64,000 nucleotides of DNA from Metellina segmentata (lineage: Eukaryota; Arthropoda; Arachnida; Araneae; Tetragnathidae), in assembly GCA_947359465.1 (NCBI GenBank), contig OX375879.1, positions 121,598,557 to 121,662,556 on the forward strand, in the 5' to 3' direction. Below are positions 20,710 to 33,400 of this stretch, one piece after another. The notes beneath the pieces are model-generated. The model was not told the origin of the DNA and did not search any database. It was given only the letters and a program-made list of their open reading frames with translations. The first letter of the stretch is position 1. Each line of letters opens with the position of its first letter. The translations under genes and the position numbers were made by a program.

Positions 20710-21299
20710 AGTATTCAAGTATACAGACACTTTTAACAATTCCTCCAGTGCTACACTGCACTCAAACACACCACCTTCTTCTAACTCTCCCTCTCTTGGA
20801 CTTCCCAATTCACCCACTCCCCTGAGCAACAGCTTTACCCAAGATTGCATCATCTTCCTCAACATTTTATCATACTCCCAGGAAATTGCATCAGGATGAG
20901 TCATTACTAATACATAGTGGAACCATCTAATGGCTAAGTATCTTACTAATTGTAAATAAGAATCCTACAACTCGGCCATCCTGCTATATCACTGACCTCA
21001 GTGATGACAATTTAAAATTAAAAGGTTGCAAATCTCTAAACACAATGTGAAACAAGATACACCTTACCATAATATGAATTAAAATAACACAGTACATGCA
21101 ATAAATTCCAATTAAAATGCAAACTATATCACACTAAAGTACTATTTAAACAGAAAGACGCGATAAAATCAATAATAAAACACAAATGCACACAATGCTG
21201 ATTAAAATGCTAAATACACTATACAAAATACTACTTAAACATTTGACACAACGAAAACAACAATCAATAAGGAATTTCCATAACTGATTGTGAATAGGG

Positions 21300-22208
21300 T
21301 TTCATTATATTAACTGAGCTGGGAGATATGGTTGGACCTGGATGATCTCCAACTTTTCTCACTCCATATCAATCATCATTGGGGTTGACCATAACAACCT
21401 CATATGGAAAAAGGAATTTCTGCCTTATTTTCAATCCAGGACCGAGCTGCGTCCTCTGAATGGCAACTAAGTCACCAACTTTGTAGACGTATCCTTTTTT
21501 TCCTCTTTTTGTTGTACGTCTTCATATTTTCTTCTTTAACCTTCTAAATGTTCTTCTTGGCTTCAACCCGTATAAAATTTCTTTGGTCTTGGAAATCATC
21601 TTTCATTTCTTCCATAAGCATATCCTTAATGGATATGTCCTCCTTATTTTTCATTTTAACATCAGTTAGAAGTTCAAAGGGTGACCACTTGGTACTACGA
21701 CTAATGGTGCTGTTAATCACTCTTTGTAAGGAAGCAGCATACTTGAACCATTTTGTAGGATCCTCCAGAGAACGTTTGGTTAGAATTGAAATTAATGTTC
21801 GGTGAATCCTTTCCACTTGGCCATTCTCTCTAGGCACTCCAGTAGTTATTTTAATGTGTTGCATGCCTTCCTCAGAGCAGTAACTCTCAAATTCCCTAGA
21901 GGTAAAAGCAGTACCTCTATCTATATTATACGTATAGGATTCCTAAACGTAGCTTGTTGTTGTCTTAGCTTCTGCAAGGCATCTTGGTCAGAAGTGGACT
22001 TTACTGAGTAAAACCAAACAAACTTTGTAAATGCATCTATCACTGTGAAAATGTGGTTATAGTTCTTGTTTGTTGAAGAAAGGGGACCAATAAAATCAAC
22101 GTGATAAGTTCCAAAAGGAGAATCTTCTTTTGGATATGGGGTTCAGAAATCCTTCCCTTTTCCCTGCCATCTTATTTGCCAATATACGCGGTACACAATT
22201 GGGGATTA
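21300..22208 (-). pseudogene. Gypsy integrase core and C-terminal domain
   Basis: On the minus strand: YHVDFIGPLSSTNKNYNHIF (first catalytic Asp), DRGTAFTSREFESYC (second Asp), GVPRENGQVERIHRTL (catalytic Glu), then QRTQLGPGLKIRQKFLFPYE, a GPY/F-type C-terminal segment. It inserts retroviral-type cDNA into the genome. The catalytic DDE is present, but there is a shift near 21,930 and a stop at about 21,544. The Tc1 insertion separates it from its zinc finger. Confidence 0.8.
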
Positions 22209-23618
22209 TACACTCTATAACTAAAAAATCAACGCACCAAGATGGAGTTGTCCGATGGAGACAAAAATTGGTGGATAGGAAAATTATGTACTGAATAGAA
22301 AATGATTAAAATTTCAGAACAATTGAATGATTTATTTCAGAGTTACAGTAATGAGTTCAATAAGGTGTTGACCCACCTCTAGCCTGGATGCAAGCTGCCA
22401 CACGGCGTGGCGTAGACCGATAAGGCTCCCGGATGGTCTCCTGCGGTGTTTCTTGACAAATTTGCTCCAATTGTCGGACTACGTCATCAACATTCCCTAC
22501 TGTATGCAGTCGCCTTCCCATCATATCCCAGACATGCTCGAGGGGGGAGAGATCTGGTGATCTGGCTGGCCAAGGAAAAGTTTGACAAGCTTGAAGACAG
22601 TTCATAGCAACACGTGCCGTATGTGGTCTGGCATTGTCTTGCTGAAAAAAAAAGCCCAGGGTACTGCGAAAGGAACGGTAGCAAAACAGGTCTCAGAATG
22701 TCGTCAACGTACCGCAGTGCAGTAAGTGTACCTCTAATCAGGTAACCAAAGGGGTCCGGCTATCAAGAGAAATGGCACCCCAGACCATAACTCCTTGGTG
22801 AGGGCCCGTGTGGCGTGCAATAGTGAAAGCAGAATCGGCATGCTGCCCTGGGCGTCTCCAGACAGGTTTTCGATGATCATCAGGACACAGTTGGAAGCGG
22901 GATTAGTTGCTAAAGACTATACGTCCTCAGTAAGCATCATTCCAGCCTGATCGAGCTAAGCACCACTGTAATCTGGCTAGACAGTGCGCAGGCGTGGTGG
23001 CAGGTAGCGTAACGGTCGGTACGAGCGTAGATTTCTCTCTCTCAGCCGTCTGTGAATGGTCATGGTGGACACTCGTGTGTGGGTCGCACGACTGATGGTT
23101 GATAGCGATGAATCAGGCGCTGTGACAGCTGATCTTACAATCACTCTGTCCTCGCGATCTGTTGTGGCCCTACGTCGACCGCTACCATCATGACGCTGAA
23201 ATCTGCCATTGTCCACCCACTCTTGCCAGCATCTTCTAATCGCCGCATCGTTTCGAATCACATGACGAGCGATTCTCCGATTTACCCAAACTGCCTCTTT
23301 CAACCCAATGATACGATCTCTTTCAAACTCTGAAAGTTGCACGTAATGAGCTCGAATCCTGCGGCGAGGCATTTTTTCAGTCGTTGAAAGGTATCCTAAA
23401 TCGCAATGCAGCAGAAATTTTTAACAACAGTTCAAGAACAACTCCTTATATACATCTGCTGGATGCGCAGTTCCGATGCGCTGAAGATCGCACTATTCAT
23501 TCATTGGACACCAAATTCTAATCATTTGCATATTTGGTCAAAACATTTTTGCATACGAAATTTCAAAGCAATCGGATGATTCCTTCTTGGTGCATCGATT
23601 TTTTGTTATAGAGTGTAC
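22209..23618 (-). mobile_element. Tc1-family transposon nested in the Gypsy integrase
   Basis: A 1,406-bp element (22,211-23,616) with terminal inverted repeats CACTCTATAAC.AAAAAATC and GATTTTTTGTTATAGAGTG, flanked by TA at 22,209-22,210 and 23,617-23,618. The uninterrupted site exists in Gypsy copy 1 (near 6,698, ACAAAGTATAATCCCC), so the insertion point is exact. The length is that of a complete Tc1 element. Confidence 0.93.
22357..23372 (-). pseudogene. Tc1 transposase, frameshifted
   Basis: The N-terminal half (23,372-22,977) begins MPRRRIRAHYVQLSEFERDR and includes the HTH region (RRIARHVIRNDAAIRRCWQE) and STMTIHRRLRERNLRSYRP. The C-terminal half (22,605-22,357) has WPARSPDLSPLEHVWDMMGR, which holds the last part of the DDE catalytic domain. 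The middle is in other frames with stops, so the enzyme is dead. The wording is very close to Tc1 copies I associate with araneid spider genomes; this is the best clue to the host. Confidence 0.85.
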
Positions 23619-23907
23619 ATTGTGTTAATTTGGTCAAATTTGGAATAAAAAATTCCCGTTTGATAACTTCTTCTGTCTTGGCCGTTGAGAAACGTCCTTT
23701 GTCATGGGCCATTTTGATCAATTCAGCTTGCATATCTCTTGGGGCTACAATCAGTTCACGCCCATTTTCAAACTTGTAGAGAATATCATGTCTCAGAAAG
23801 TACTCTTCAGATTCGCTATTAGGTAACAATGCTTTTATAGTACAAACGTCATCATCTTTTAACTGAGCTATTTTTAACCTTGCTGTTACAGGGTGTCTAT
23901 CAGACAT
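23563..23907 (-). pseudogene. Gypsy integrase zinc-finger part (copy 2)
   Basis: A minus-strand frame with DMQAELIKMAHDKGRFSTAK and EVIKREFFIPNLTKLTQC, the H2C2 zinc-binding neighbourhood of the integrase. It is cut by the Tc1 end at 23,616, so its last codons come from the Tc1 terminus. Confidence 0.75.
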
Positions 23908-23982
23908 GAAAGTCCCGAAAATGTCACGAATTCATAAAATGGTAACGAAAAACATGAAAAAGTCACGAAATTAGCCTCTCAG

Positions 23983-25240
23983 TTAAGAATTGTTCTGTTT
24001 TGCTAATAATGGAGGGACGAAAGTTAGAATAACATTTCCCACAATCATCACTGGATGTCTACTCAAAGCTTCAACATGTTGCATCCGTTGGCCTGCACGG
24101 TGCACAATTTCATAGTTGTATTCTTCCAGAAATAAAGCCCATCTTGCGATTCTAGAAACTAAATCTTTTTTGTCCATGGTTTTCTGAAATGCTGAACATT
24201 CAGTGACAATTTTAAATTGTTGCCCAATAGGTAAAATAGAAATTTTTTCAAAGCCTCAATAATGGAAAGGGTTTTAAGTTCATAACTACTGTACTTTTCT
24301 TCAACTGGACTAGTCTTCTTGGAAATGTAGTGGACAGGATGGAGTTCTCCATCTTCGCCTTCTTGCTGGAGTATAGCACAATAGCCACATTTACTCGCAT
24401 CAGTATGCAACTCAGTTTTTCTCCCTTGTTGTAAAATATGAAGCACTGGGCTCTCCGATAGCATGTCTTTGAGTTCCTGAAATGCTTTCTGTTGTTCATT
24501 CACAAATACAAAGGGATTAACCTTTCTGAGTAAATAGATCAGTGGTTTTGCAATATTGGCATAACTGGGAATGAACTTCCGAAAGTAACCTGTTAAGCCC
24601 AAAAAACTTTGGACTTGCTTAACCGTCGCTGGAACAGGAAACTTTCTGACTGCCTATGTCTTTCCCATATTTGGACGAATAGCTCCTTCCGCTATGACGT
24701 AACACAAAAATTCTACTTCCCGTTTCAGAAATTAACATTTTTTCATCTTTATTTCGAGTCCATACTTGGAGGCTAACTCAAATACTGTCTTCAACTTTAC
24801 TAACCCTTCTTCTTCATTTACAAAGGGGATTATTAAATCATCCATGCAGATTATCACTATACCATTTTTCATGAGGTCTCTAAAGATACTGAAAACCTAT
24901 CTCTGGAATACACTTGGTCTTGTAACTCAAAAGGAACTTTCAAAAACTCGTGTTTTCCATCTGGTACTACGAAGGACGTGTACTTTTGGTTATCTTTATC
25001 AACACTTACGTGGAAGAATCCATTTTTCAAGTCCAACGTAGTGTATACTTTGGCATACATTATGTAAGCGATCTAGTGCATCTTGTATCAATGGAATGGG
25101 ACATCTATCTTTTATCATCTTATGATTCAATTTTCGGTAATCGACACATAACCTAGTGGCGTTGTCCTTCTTCTTCACTAACACCACCGGACTGGCATAG
25201 TCAGAAGAAACGAGCTCTTTGATACACTTGTATCTCATCA
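23983..25240 (-). pseudogene. Gypsy reverse transcriptase and RNase H (copy 2)
   Basis: On the minus strand: RYKCIKELVSSDYASPVVLV, KKKDNATRLCVDYRKLNHKM, VYTTLDLKNGFFHVSVDKDN, the catalytic IICMDDLI, MGLTGYFRKFIPSYANIAKP, and RNase H with TELHTDASKCGYCAILQQ. The domain order is canonical Ty3/Gypsy. Frameshifts at about 24,900 and 24,700 break the frame. The RT active site reads CMDD rather than the usual YxDD, in both copies, so this is a lineage trait rather than a mutation. Confidence 0.8.
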
Positions 25241-25264
25241 GTCAAAATTATCTTCATGGAAACA

Positions 25265-25790
25265 TCAGTAGTTTTTGTCTTTCTTTGGTACATATTCTGA
25301 AATTAGTTCCCCCATTTTACCCCTGAATTTATTATGAATGTGATTCAGCTGTATTTCTGCACACTCTGTACTACGCTCTGATACCTGCATTAGCCAATTT
25401 GGTTCTAATTTTGAAAAAATAACTGCGTCCCTATTGAAATTTAATGAGGCCTGTCCAAGAATATTTATCTCACTGACAGCCTCAAAATTTAATTGATTAT
25501 CTGGGACAACATGCAATAATAGAGAAAAATGTTGACCATTAATATCTGCTATTTGTTCAAAGGATCCTTTGGTCCTAACCTGAGTACTGCCAATACCTTA
25601 TAACATCAAAGAGTTATTTGTCAATATTGGTGAATTATGCTTCTTGTGAAAAAGGTCTTTACGTAGGAGGCAAACAGAACTTCCTGTGTCTACCAGAGCA
25701 GTAACTGATAATTCACCCAGCTTAATTCTCTTCATTTGCATTTTGTTAATTGTATCATCGTGTATTTGAGTCACGAGCCTACCTGAGCTG
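25265..25790 (-). pseudogene. Gypsy aspartic protease (copy 2)
   Basis: On the minus strand: KLGELSVTALVDTGSSVCLL, with an intact Asp-Thr-Gly active site (mutated to DKG in copy 1), then HVVPDNQLNFEAVSEINILG and FSKLEPNWLMQVSERSTECA. It would process the gag-pol polyprotein. One stop occurs near 25,605. Confidence 0.75.
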
Positions 25791-25964
25791 TTTTCCGTTT
25801 TCAGATGACCAATTTCTCCTCAGCCAAAACATTTTATAGGCCTGGACCTCTGAAATCTTTCAGTGTATCTGGACTGAGACTCCTCTGTTTTCCTCATATT
25901 TCTACCCTCGTCTATGTTTCTCTTGAATCTATCTTGGGGTTTCTATACTGGCATTTTAGCAAAT

Positions 25965-26740
25965 TTAGAGTGCTGATGATACACACAGTATTAGACGGGG
26001 TTTGGCCAATTTTGTGACATTTTCATAGTCATCCAATTTTTCTGTGAGTTTTATAAGTCTGGTGATATTGGACCACTCATCAATGTAATGTTCGCGTACC
26101 TCAACACTCACTCGACGCTTTAATTGATCTGTCACAATCAGCTCCTTTAGTGCTTCGAAATCATTCACTTGGAGGCCACTCATCTTTTCTTCGAAGAAAT
26201 TCTTTAAATCGAAACCAAAATCCTTTCATGTGCTTTCAGCTCTTCGTTGACTCTGAATAAGTTTCAAACGAAATGCCTCAGGGCTCAATTTAAATCTTCG
26301 AAGTAATAAGTCCTTCACATAGTCATAGCACAGAGTTAGCTCTTCAGGTTCCCTGGTAATGACCTAGACTACATCAGTAGGTAGCAAAGGCATTAAATGG
26401 GATACCCATTCCACCTTGTCTACTTTCAGTCTTGATACTTGGCGTTCAATCATCACCAGGTAAAGACTAATGTTGCTTTCTTGCTCAAATTTTGGAACGA
26501 ATGTCTTCAAGTCATAACGTGGCTTTCATTTCCTACACTAGTTCTTGATGGAGAATTAGCTGTTGACTCTATCTTCATTTTTTTAAGTTCATATTTCTCG
26601 ATTCTAGTTTGTATTATTGTATCTAACATGCCTTTCACAAACTCTTCTACATAAGATTCCGACTTTAAATCATAATTCTTAATATCTATGATTCTAAACT
26701 GTGGTTCCACCATTTCCCCTAATTCCTCTGCAAAGATCAT
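25965..26740 (-). pseudogene. Gypsy gag-like region (copy 2)
   Basis: On the minus strand it begins MIFAEELGEMVEPQFRIIDI and continues in shifted frames to SGLQVNDFEALKELIVTDQL and HYIDEWSNITRLIKLTEKLD. Collinear with 3,544-4,310 of copy 1. The AT-rich leader 26,741-27,425 shows conserved non-coding homology to 2,893-3,540 and no gene. Confidence 0.65.
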
Positions 26741-27429
26741 AAGGTCTTATTTTCGACCTTTTGCTAGAAACGCCATTATATTTTACAAATAAAAAACTGG
26801 ATAAACAACCAAACTGTTATCTACTACTTCCAATACTGGTGCATGCATTAAATAGAGACCTAATTGTTGAACATAAAATGAATATTTCCCAAACATTTTA
26901 AGGCTATAAAATCTAATAAACAGATAAACAAATTATAGTAGGAAATAATACACTTTTTAGTTAATATTTACAAAATTCTCTTGTAACTATAGATACAAAA
27001 AAACTATCAAGCAATTGAAATGCTGATAGAAATTTCAGAACAGAAGCAACGAAATGAAACCAATTCCTAATTAATTTCAAAACTTTTTCAATGCTAAATT
27101 TATATCAGCCGTTTAAAATACTGTATTCATTTTCTAAGAATACTGCAGAACTCAATATTCAATCTTAGAAGAGTTCAGGTTTCTCAAGAGGTCTCACTTG
27201 AATTTAAAGTTAGTTATTTTTCTCAGCACTGCTACAAAATTTTAGTTCTGGCTTCAAATAAATTGAAAAACAAACATAGCTTTGTTCAGCAATTTCATGA
27301 AACAAAACGTTTCTAAATGCTACCTTTCTGTTGACGCGAAACTCTGAAAAACACCACTTCCACTTGACCGAGAAGATCACTGAACGCACTTGTAGCTTAC
27401 CACTTGTAGCTTCCAATTACATGCACACA

Positions 27430-30400
27430 CACACACTTCAGTAGATTCGCTTCACCAAGACCCTGGTCTGATGACCACTTCAGTTGATTCTCTTCAAACT
27501 GGACTCTGACCTGATGACCACTTCAGTTGATTAGCTTCACACTGGACCCTGGCCTGATAACCACTTTAGTTGATTCGCTTCAAACTGGACCCTGGCCTGA
27601 TGACCACTTCAGTTGATTCGCTTCATACTAGTCCCTGGCCTGATGACCACTTCAGTTGATACGCTTCACACTGGCCCCTGGTGGCCTGATAACCAATTCA
27701 GTTGATTCGCTTCACACTGGACCCTGGTCTGATAACCACTGCAGTTGATTCGCTTCACACTGGACCCTGGTTTGATGACCACTTCAGTTGACTCTCTTCA
27801 AACTGGACCCCGGTCTGATGACCACTTCGGTTGATTAGCTTCACACTGGCCCCTGGCCTGATGACCACTTCAGTTGATTCTCTTAACACTGGACCCTGGC
27901 CTGATAACCACTTTAGTTGATTCGCTTCAAACTGGACCCTGGCCTGATGACCACTTCAGTTGATTCGCTTCATACTAGTCCCTGGCCTGATGACCACTTC
28001 AGTTGATACGCTTCACACTGGCCCCTGGTGGCCTGATAACCAATTCAGTTGATTCGCTTCACACTGGACCCTGGCCTGATGACCACTTCAGTTGATTCGC
28101 TTCATACTAGTCCCTGGCCTGATGACCACTTCAGTTGATACGCTTCACACTGGCCCCTGGTGGCCTGATAACCAATTCAGTTGATTCGCTTCAAACTGGA
28201 CCCTGGCCTGATGACCACTTCAGTTGATTCGCTTCATACTAGTCCCTGGCCTGATGACCACTTCAGTTGATACGCTTCACACTGGCCCCTGGTGGCCTGA
28301 TAACCAATTCAGTTGATTCGCTTCACACTGGACCCTGGTCTGATACCCACTGCAGTTGATTCGCTTCAAACTGGACCCCGGTCTGATGACCACTTCAGTT
28401 GATTAGCTTCACACTGGCCCCTGGCCTGATGAGCACTTCAGTTGATTCTCTTAACACTGGACCCTGGCCTGATAACCACTTTAGTTGATTCGCTTCAAAC
28501 TGGACCCTGGCCTGATGACCACTTCAGTTGATTCGCATCATACTAGTCCCTGGCCTGATGACCACTTCAGTTGATACGCTTCACACTGGCCCCTGGTGGC
28601 CTGATAACCAATTCAGTTGATTCGCTTCACACTGGACCCTGGCCTGAAGACCACTTCAGTTGATTCGCTTCATACTAGTCCCTGGCCTGATGACCACTTC
28701 AGTTGATACGCTTCACACTGGCCCCTGGTGGCCTGATAACCAATTCAGTTGATTCGCTTCAAACTGGACCCTGGCCTGATGACCACTTCAGTTGATTCGC
28801 TTCATACTAGTCCCTGGCCTGATGACCACTTCAGTTGATACGCTTCACACTGGAACCTGGTGGCCTGATAACCAATTCAGTTGATTCGCTTCACACTGGA
28901 CCCTGGTCTTATAACCACTGCAGTTGATTCGCTTCACACTGGACCCTGGTCTGATGACCACTTCAGTTGACTCTCTTCAAACTGGACCCCGGTCTGATGA
29001 CCACTTCAGTTGATTAGCTTCACACTGGCCCCTGGCCTGATGACCACTTCAGTTGATTCTCTTAACACTGGACCCTGTCCTGATAACCACTTTAGTTGAT
29101 TCGCTTCAAACTGGACCCTGGCCTGATGACCACTTCAGTTGATTCGATTCATACTAGTCCCTGGCCTGATGACCACTTCAGTTGATACGCTTCACACTGG
29201 CCCGTTGTGGCCTGATAACCAATTCAGTTGATTCGCTTCAAACTGGACCCTGGCCTGATGACCACTTCAGTTGATTCGCTTCATACTAGTCCCTGGCCTG
29301 ATGACCACTTCAGTTGATACGCTTCACACTGGCCCCTGGTCTGATGACCACTTCAGTTGACTCTCTTGAAACTGGACCCCGGTCTGATGACCACTTCAGT
29401 TGATTCGCTTCAAACTGGACCCTGGTCTGATAACCACTGCAGTTGATTCGCTTCACACTGAACCCTGGACTGATGACCACTTCAGTTGACTCTCTTCAAA
29501 CTGGACCCCGGTCTGATGACCACTTCAGTTGATTCGCTTCAAACTGGACTCTGACCTGATGACCAGTTGATTCGCTTCACACTGGCCCCTGGCCTGATGA
29601 CCACTTAAGTTGATCCTCTTCACACTGGACCCTGGCCTGATAACCACTTTAGTTGATTCGCTTCAAACTGGACCCTGGCCTGATGACCACTTCAGTTGAT
29701 TCGCTTCACACTGGACCCTGGTCTGATGACCACTTCAGTTGATTATCTTCAAACTGGACTCTGACCTGATGACCACTTCAGTTGATTAGCTTCACACTGG
29801 CTCCTGGCATGATGACCACTTCAGTTTATTCACTTCACACTGGCCCCTGGCCTGATGACCACTTCAGTTGATTCTCTTCACACTGGACCCTGGCCTGATA
29901 ACCACTTTAGTTGATTCGCTTCAAACTGGACCCTGGCCTGATAACCGCTTCAGTTGATTCGCTTCACACTGGACCCTGGTCTGATGACCACTTCAGTTGA
30001 TTATCTTCAAACTGGTCCCTGGTCTGATGACCACTTCAGTCGATTCGCTTCACACTGGCCCCTGGCCTTATAACCACTTCAGTTGATTCGCTTCACACTG
30101 GACCCTGGTCTGATAACCACTTCAGTTGATTCGCTTCACACTGGACCCAGGTCTGATGACCACTTCAGTTGACTCTCTTCAAACTGGCCCCTTGCCTGAA
30201 GACCACTTCAGTTGATTCTCTTCACACTGGACCCTGGCCTGATAACCACTTTAGTTGATTCGCTTCAAACTGCACCCTGGCCTGATGACCACTTCAGTTG
30301 ATTCGCTTCACATTGAACCCTGTTCTGATGACCACTTCAGTTGATTATCTTCAAACTGGACTCTGACCTGATGACCACTTCAGTTTCGCTTCATACTGGT

Positions 30401-33400
30401 CCCTGGCCTGATGACCACTTCAGTTGATTCTCTTCAAACTGGCCCCTGGCCTGATAACCACTTTAGTTGATTCGCTTCAAACTGGACCCTGGCCTGATAA
30501 CCACTTCAGTTGATTATCTTCAAACTGGACTCTGACCTGATGACCACTTCAGTTGATTCGCTTCATACTGGTCCCTGGCCTGATGACCACTTCAGTTGAT
30601 TCGCTTCACACTGGACCCTGGTCTGATGACCACTTCAGTTGACTCTTCAAACTGGACCCTGGTCTGATGACCACTTCAGTTGATTCGCTTCAAACTGGAC
30701 TCTGACCTGATGACCAACTGATTCGCTTCACACTGGCCCCTGGCCTGATGACCACTTAAGTTGATCCTCTTCACACTGGACCCTGGCCTGATAACCACTT
30801 TAGTTGATTCGCTTCAAACTGGACCCTGGCCTGATGACCACTTCAGTTGATTCGCTTCACACTGGACCCTGGTCTGATGACCACTTCAGTTGATTATCTT
30901 CAAACTGGACTCTGACCTGATGACCACTTCAGTTGATTAGCTTCACACTGGCTCCTGGCATGATGACCACTTCAGTTTATTCACTTCACACTGGCCCCTG
31001 GCCTGATGACCACTTCAGTTGATTCTCTTCACACTGGACCCTGGCCTGATAACCACTTTAGTTGATTCGCTTCAAACTGGACCCTGGCCTGATAACCGCT
31101 TCAGTTGATTCGCTTCACACTGGACCCTGGTCTGATGACCACTTCAATTGATTATCTTCAAACTGGTCCCTGGTCTGATGACCACTTCAGTCGATTCGCT
31201 TCACACTGGCCCCTGGCCTTATAACCACTTCAGTTGATTCGCTTCACACTGGACCCTGGTCTGATAACCACTTCAGTTGATTCGCTTCACACTGGACCCA
31301 GGTCTGATGACCACTTCAGTTGACTCTCTTCAAACTGGCCCCTTGCCTGAAGACCACTTCAGTTGATTCTCTTCACACTGGACCCTGGCCTGATAACCAC
31401 TTTAGTTAATTCGCTTCAAACTGCACCCTGGCCTGATGACCACTTCAGTTGATTCGCTTCACACTGAACCCTGTTCTGATGACCACTTCAGTTGATTATC
31501 TTCAAACTGGACTCTGACCTGATGACCACTTCAGTTTCGCTTCATACTGGTCCCTGGCCTGATGACCACTTCATTTGATTCTCTTCAAACTGGCCCCTGG
31601 CCTGATAACCACTTTAGTTGATTCGCTTCAAACTGGACCCTGGCCTGATAACCACTTCAGTTGATTATCTTCAAACTGGACCCTGGTCTGATGACCACTT
31701 CAGTTGACTCTTCAAACTGGACCCTGGTCTGATGACCACTTCAGTTGATTCGCTTTAAACTGGACTCTGACCTGATGACCACTTCAGTTGATTCGCTTCA
31801 CACTGGCCCCTGGCCTGATGACCACTTAAGTTGATCCTCTTCACACTGGACCCTGGCCTGATAACCACTTTAGTTGATTCGCTTCAAACTGGACCCTGGC
31901 CTGATGACCACTTCAGTTGATTCGCTTCACACTGGACCCTGGTCTGATGACCACTTCAGTTGATTATCTTCAAACTGGACTCTGACCTGATGACCACTTC
32001 AGTTGATTAGCTTCACACTGGCTCCTGGCATGATGACCACTTCAGTTTATTCACTTCACACTGGCCCCTGGCCTGATGACCACTTCAGTTGATTCTCTTC
32101 ACACTGGACCCTGGCCTGATAACCACTTTAGTTGATTCGCTTCAAACTGGACCCTGGCCTGATAACCGCTTCAGTTGATTCGCTTCACACTGGACCCTGG
32201 TCTGATGACCACTTCAGTTGATTATCTTCAAACTGGTCCCTGGTCTGATGACCACTTCAGTCGATTCGCTTCACACTGGCCCCTGGCCTTATAACCACTT
32301 CAGTTGATTCGCTTCACACTGGACCCTGGTCTGATAACCACTTCAGTTGATTCGCTTCACACTGGACCCAGGTCTGATGACCACTTCAGTTGACTCTCTT
32401 CAAACTGGCCCCTTGCCTGAAGACCACTTCAGTTGATTCTCTTCACACTGGACCCTGGCCTGATAACCACTTTAGTTGATTCGCTTCAAACTGCACCCTG
32501 GCCTGATGACCACTTCAGTTGATTCGCTTCACATTGAACCCTGTTCTGATGACCACTTCAGTTGATTATCTTCAAACTGGACTCTGACCTGATGACCACT
32601 TCAGTTTCGCTTCATACTGGTCCCTGGCCTGATGACCACTTCAGTTGATTCTCTTCAAACTGGCCCCTGGCCTGATAACCACTTTAGTTGATTCGCTTCA
32701 AACTGGACCCTGGCCTGATAACCACTTCAGTTGATTATCTTCAAACTGGACTCTGACCTGATGACCACTTCAGTTGATTCGCTTCATACTGGTCCCTGGC
32801 CTGATGACCACTTCAGTTGATTCGCTTCACACTGGACCCTGGTCTGATGACCACTTCAGTTGACTCTTCAAACTGGACCCTGGTCTGATGACCACTTCAG
32901 TTGATTCGCTTCAAACTGGACTCTGACCTGATGACCAACTGATTCGCTTCACACTGGCCCCTGGCCTGATGACCACTTAAGTTGATCCTCTTCACACTGG
33001 ACCCTGGCCTGATAACCACTTTAGTTGATTCGCTTCAAACTGGACCCTGGCCTGATGACCACTTCAGTTGATTCGCTTCACACTGGACCCTGGTCTGATG
33101 ACCACTTCAGTTGATTATCTTCAAACTGGACTCTGACCTGATGACCACTTCAGTTGATTAGCTTCACACTGGCTCCTGGCATGATGACCACTTCAGTTTA
33201 TTCACTTCACACTGGCCCCTGGCCTGATGACCACTTCAGTTGATTCTCTTCACACTGGACCCTGGCCTGATAACCACTTTAGTTGATTCGCTTCAAACTG
33301 GACCCTGGCCTGATAACCGCTTCAGTTGATTCGCTTCACACTGGACCCTGGTCTGATGACCACTTCAATTGATTATCTTCAAACTGGTCCCTGGTCTGAT

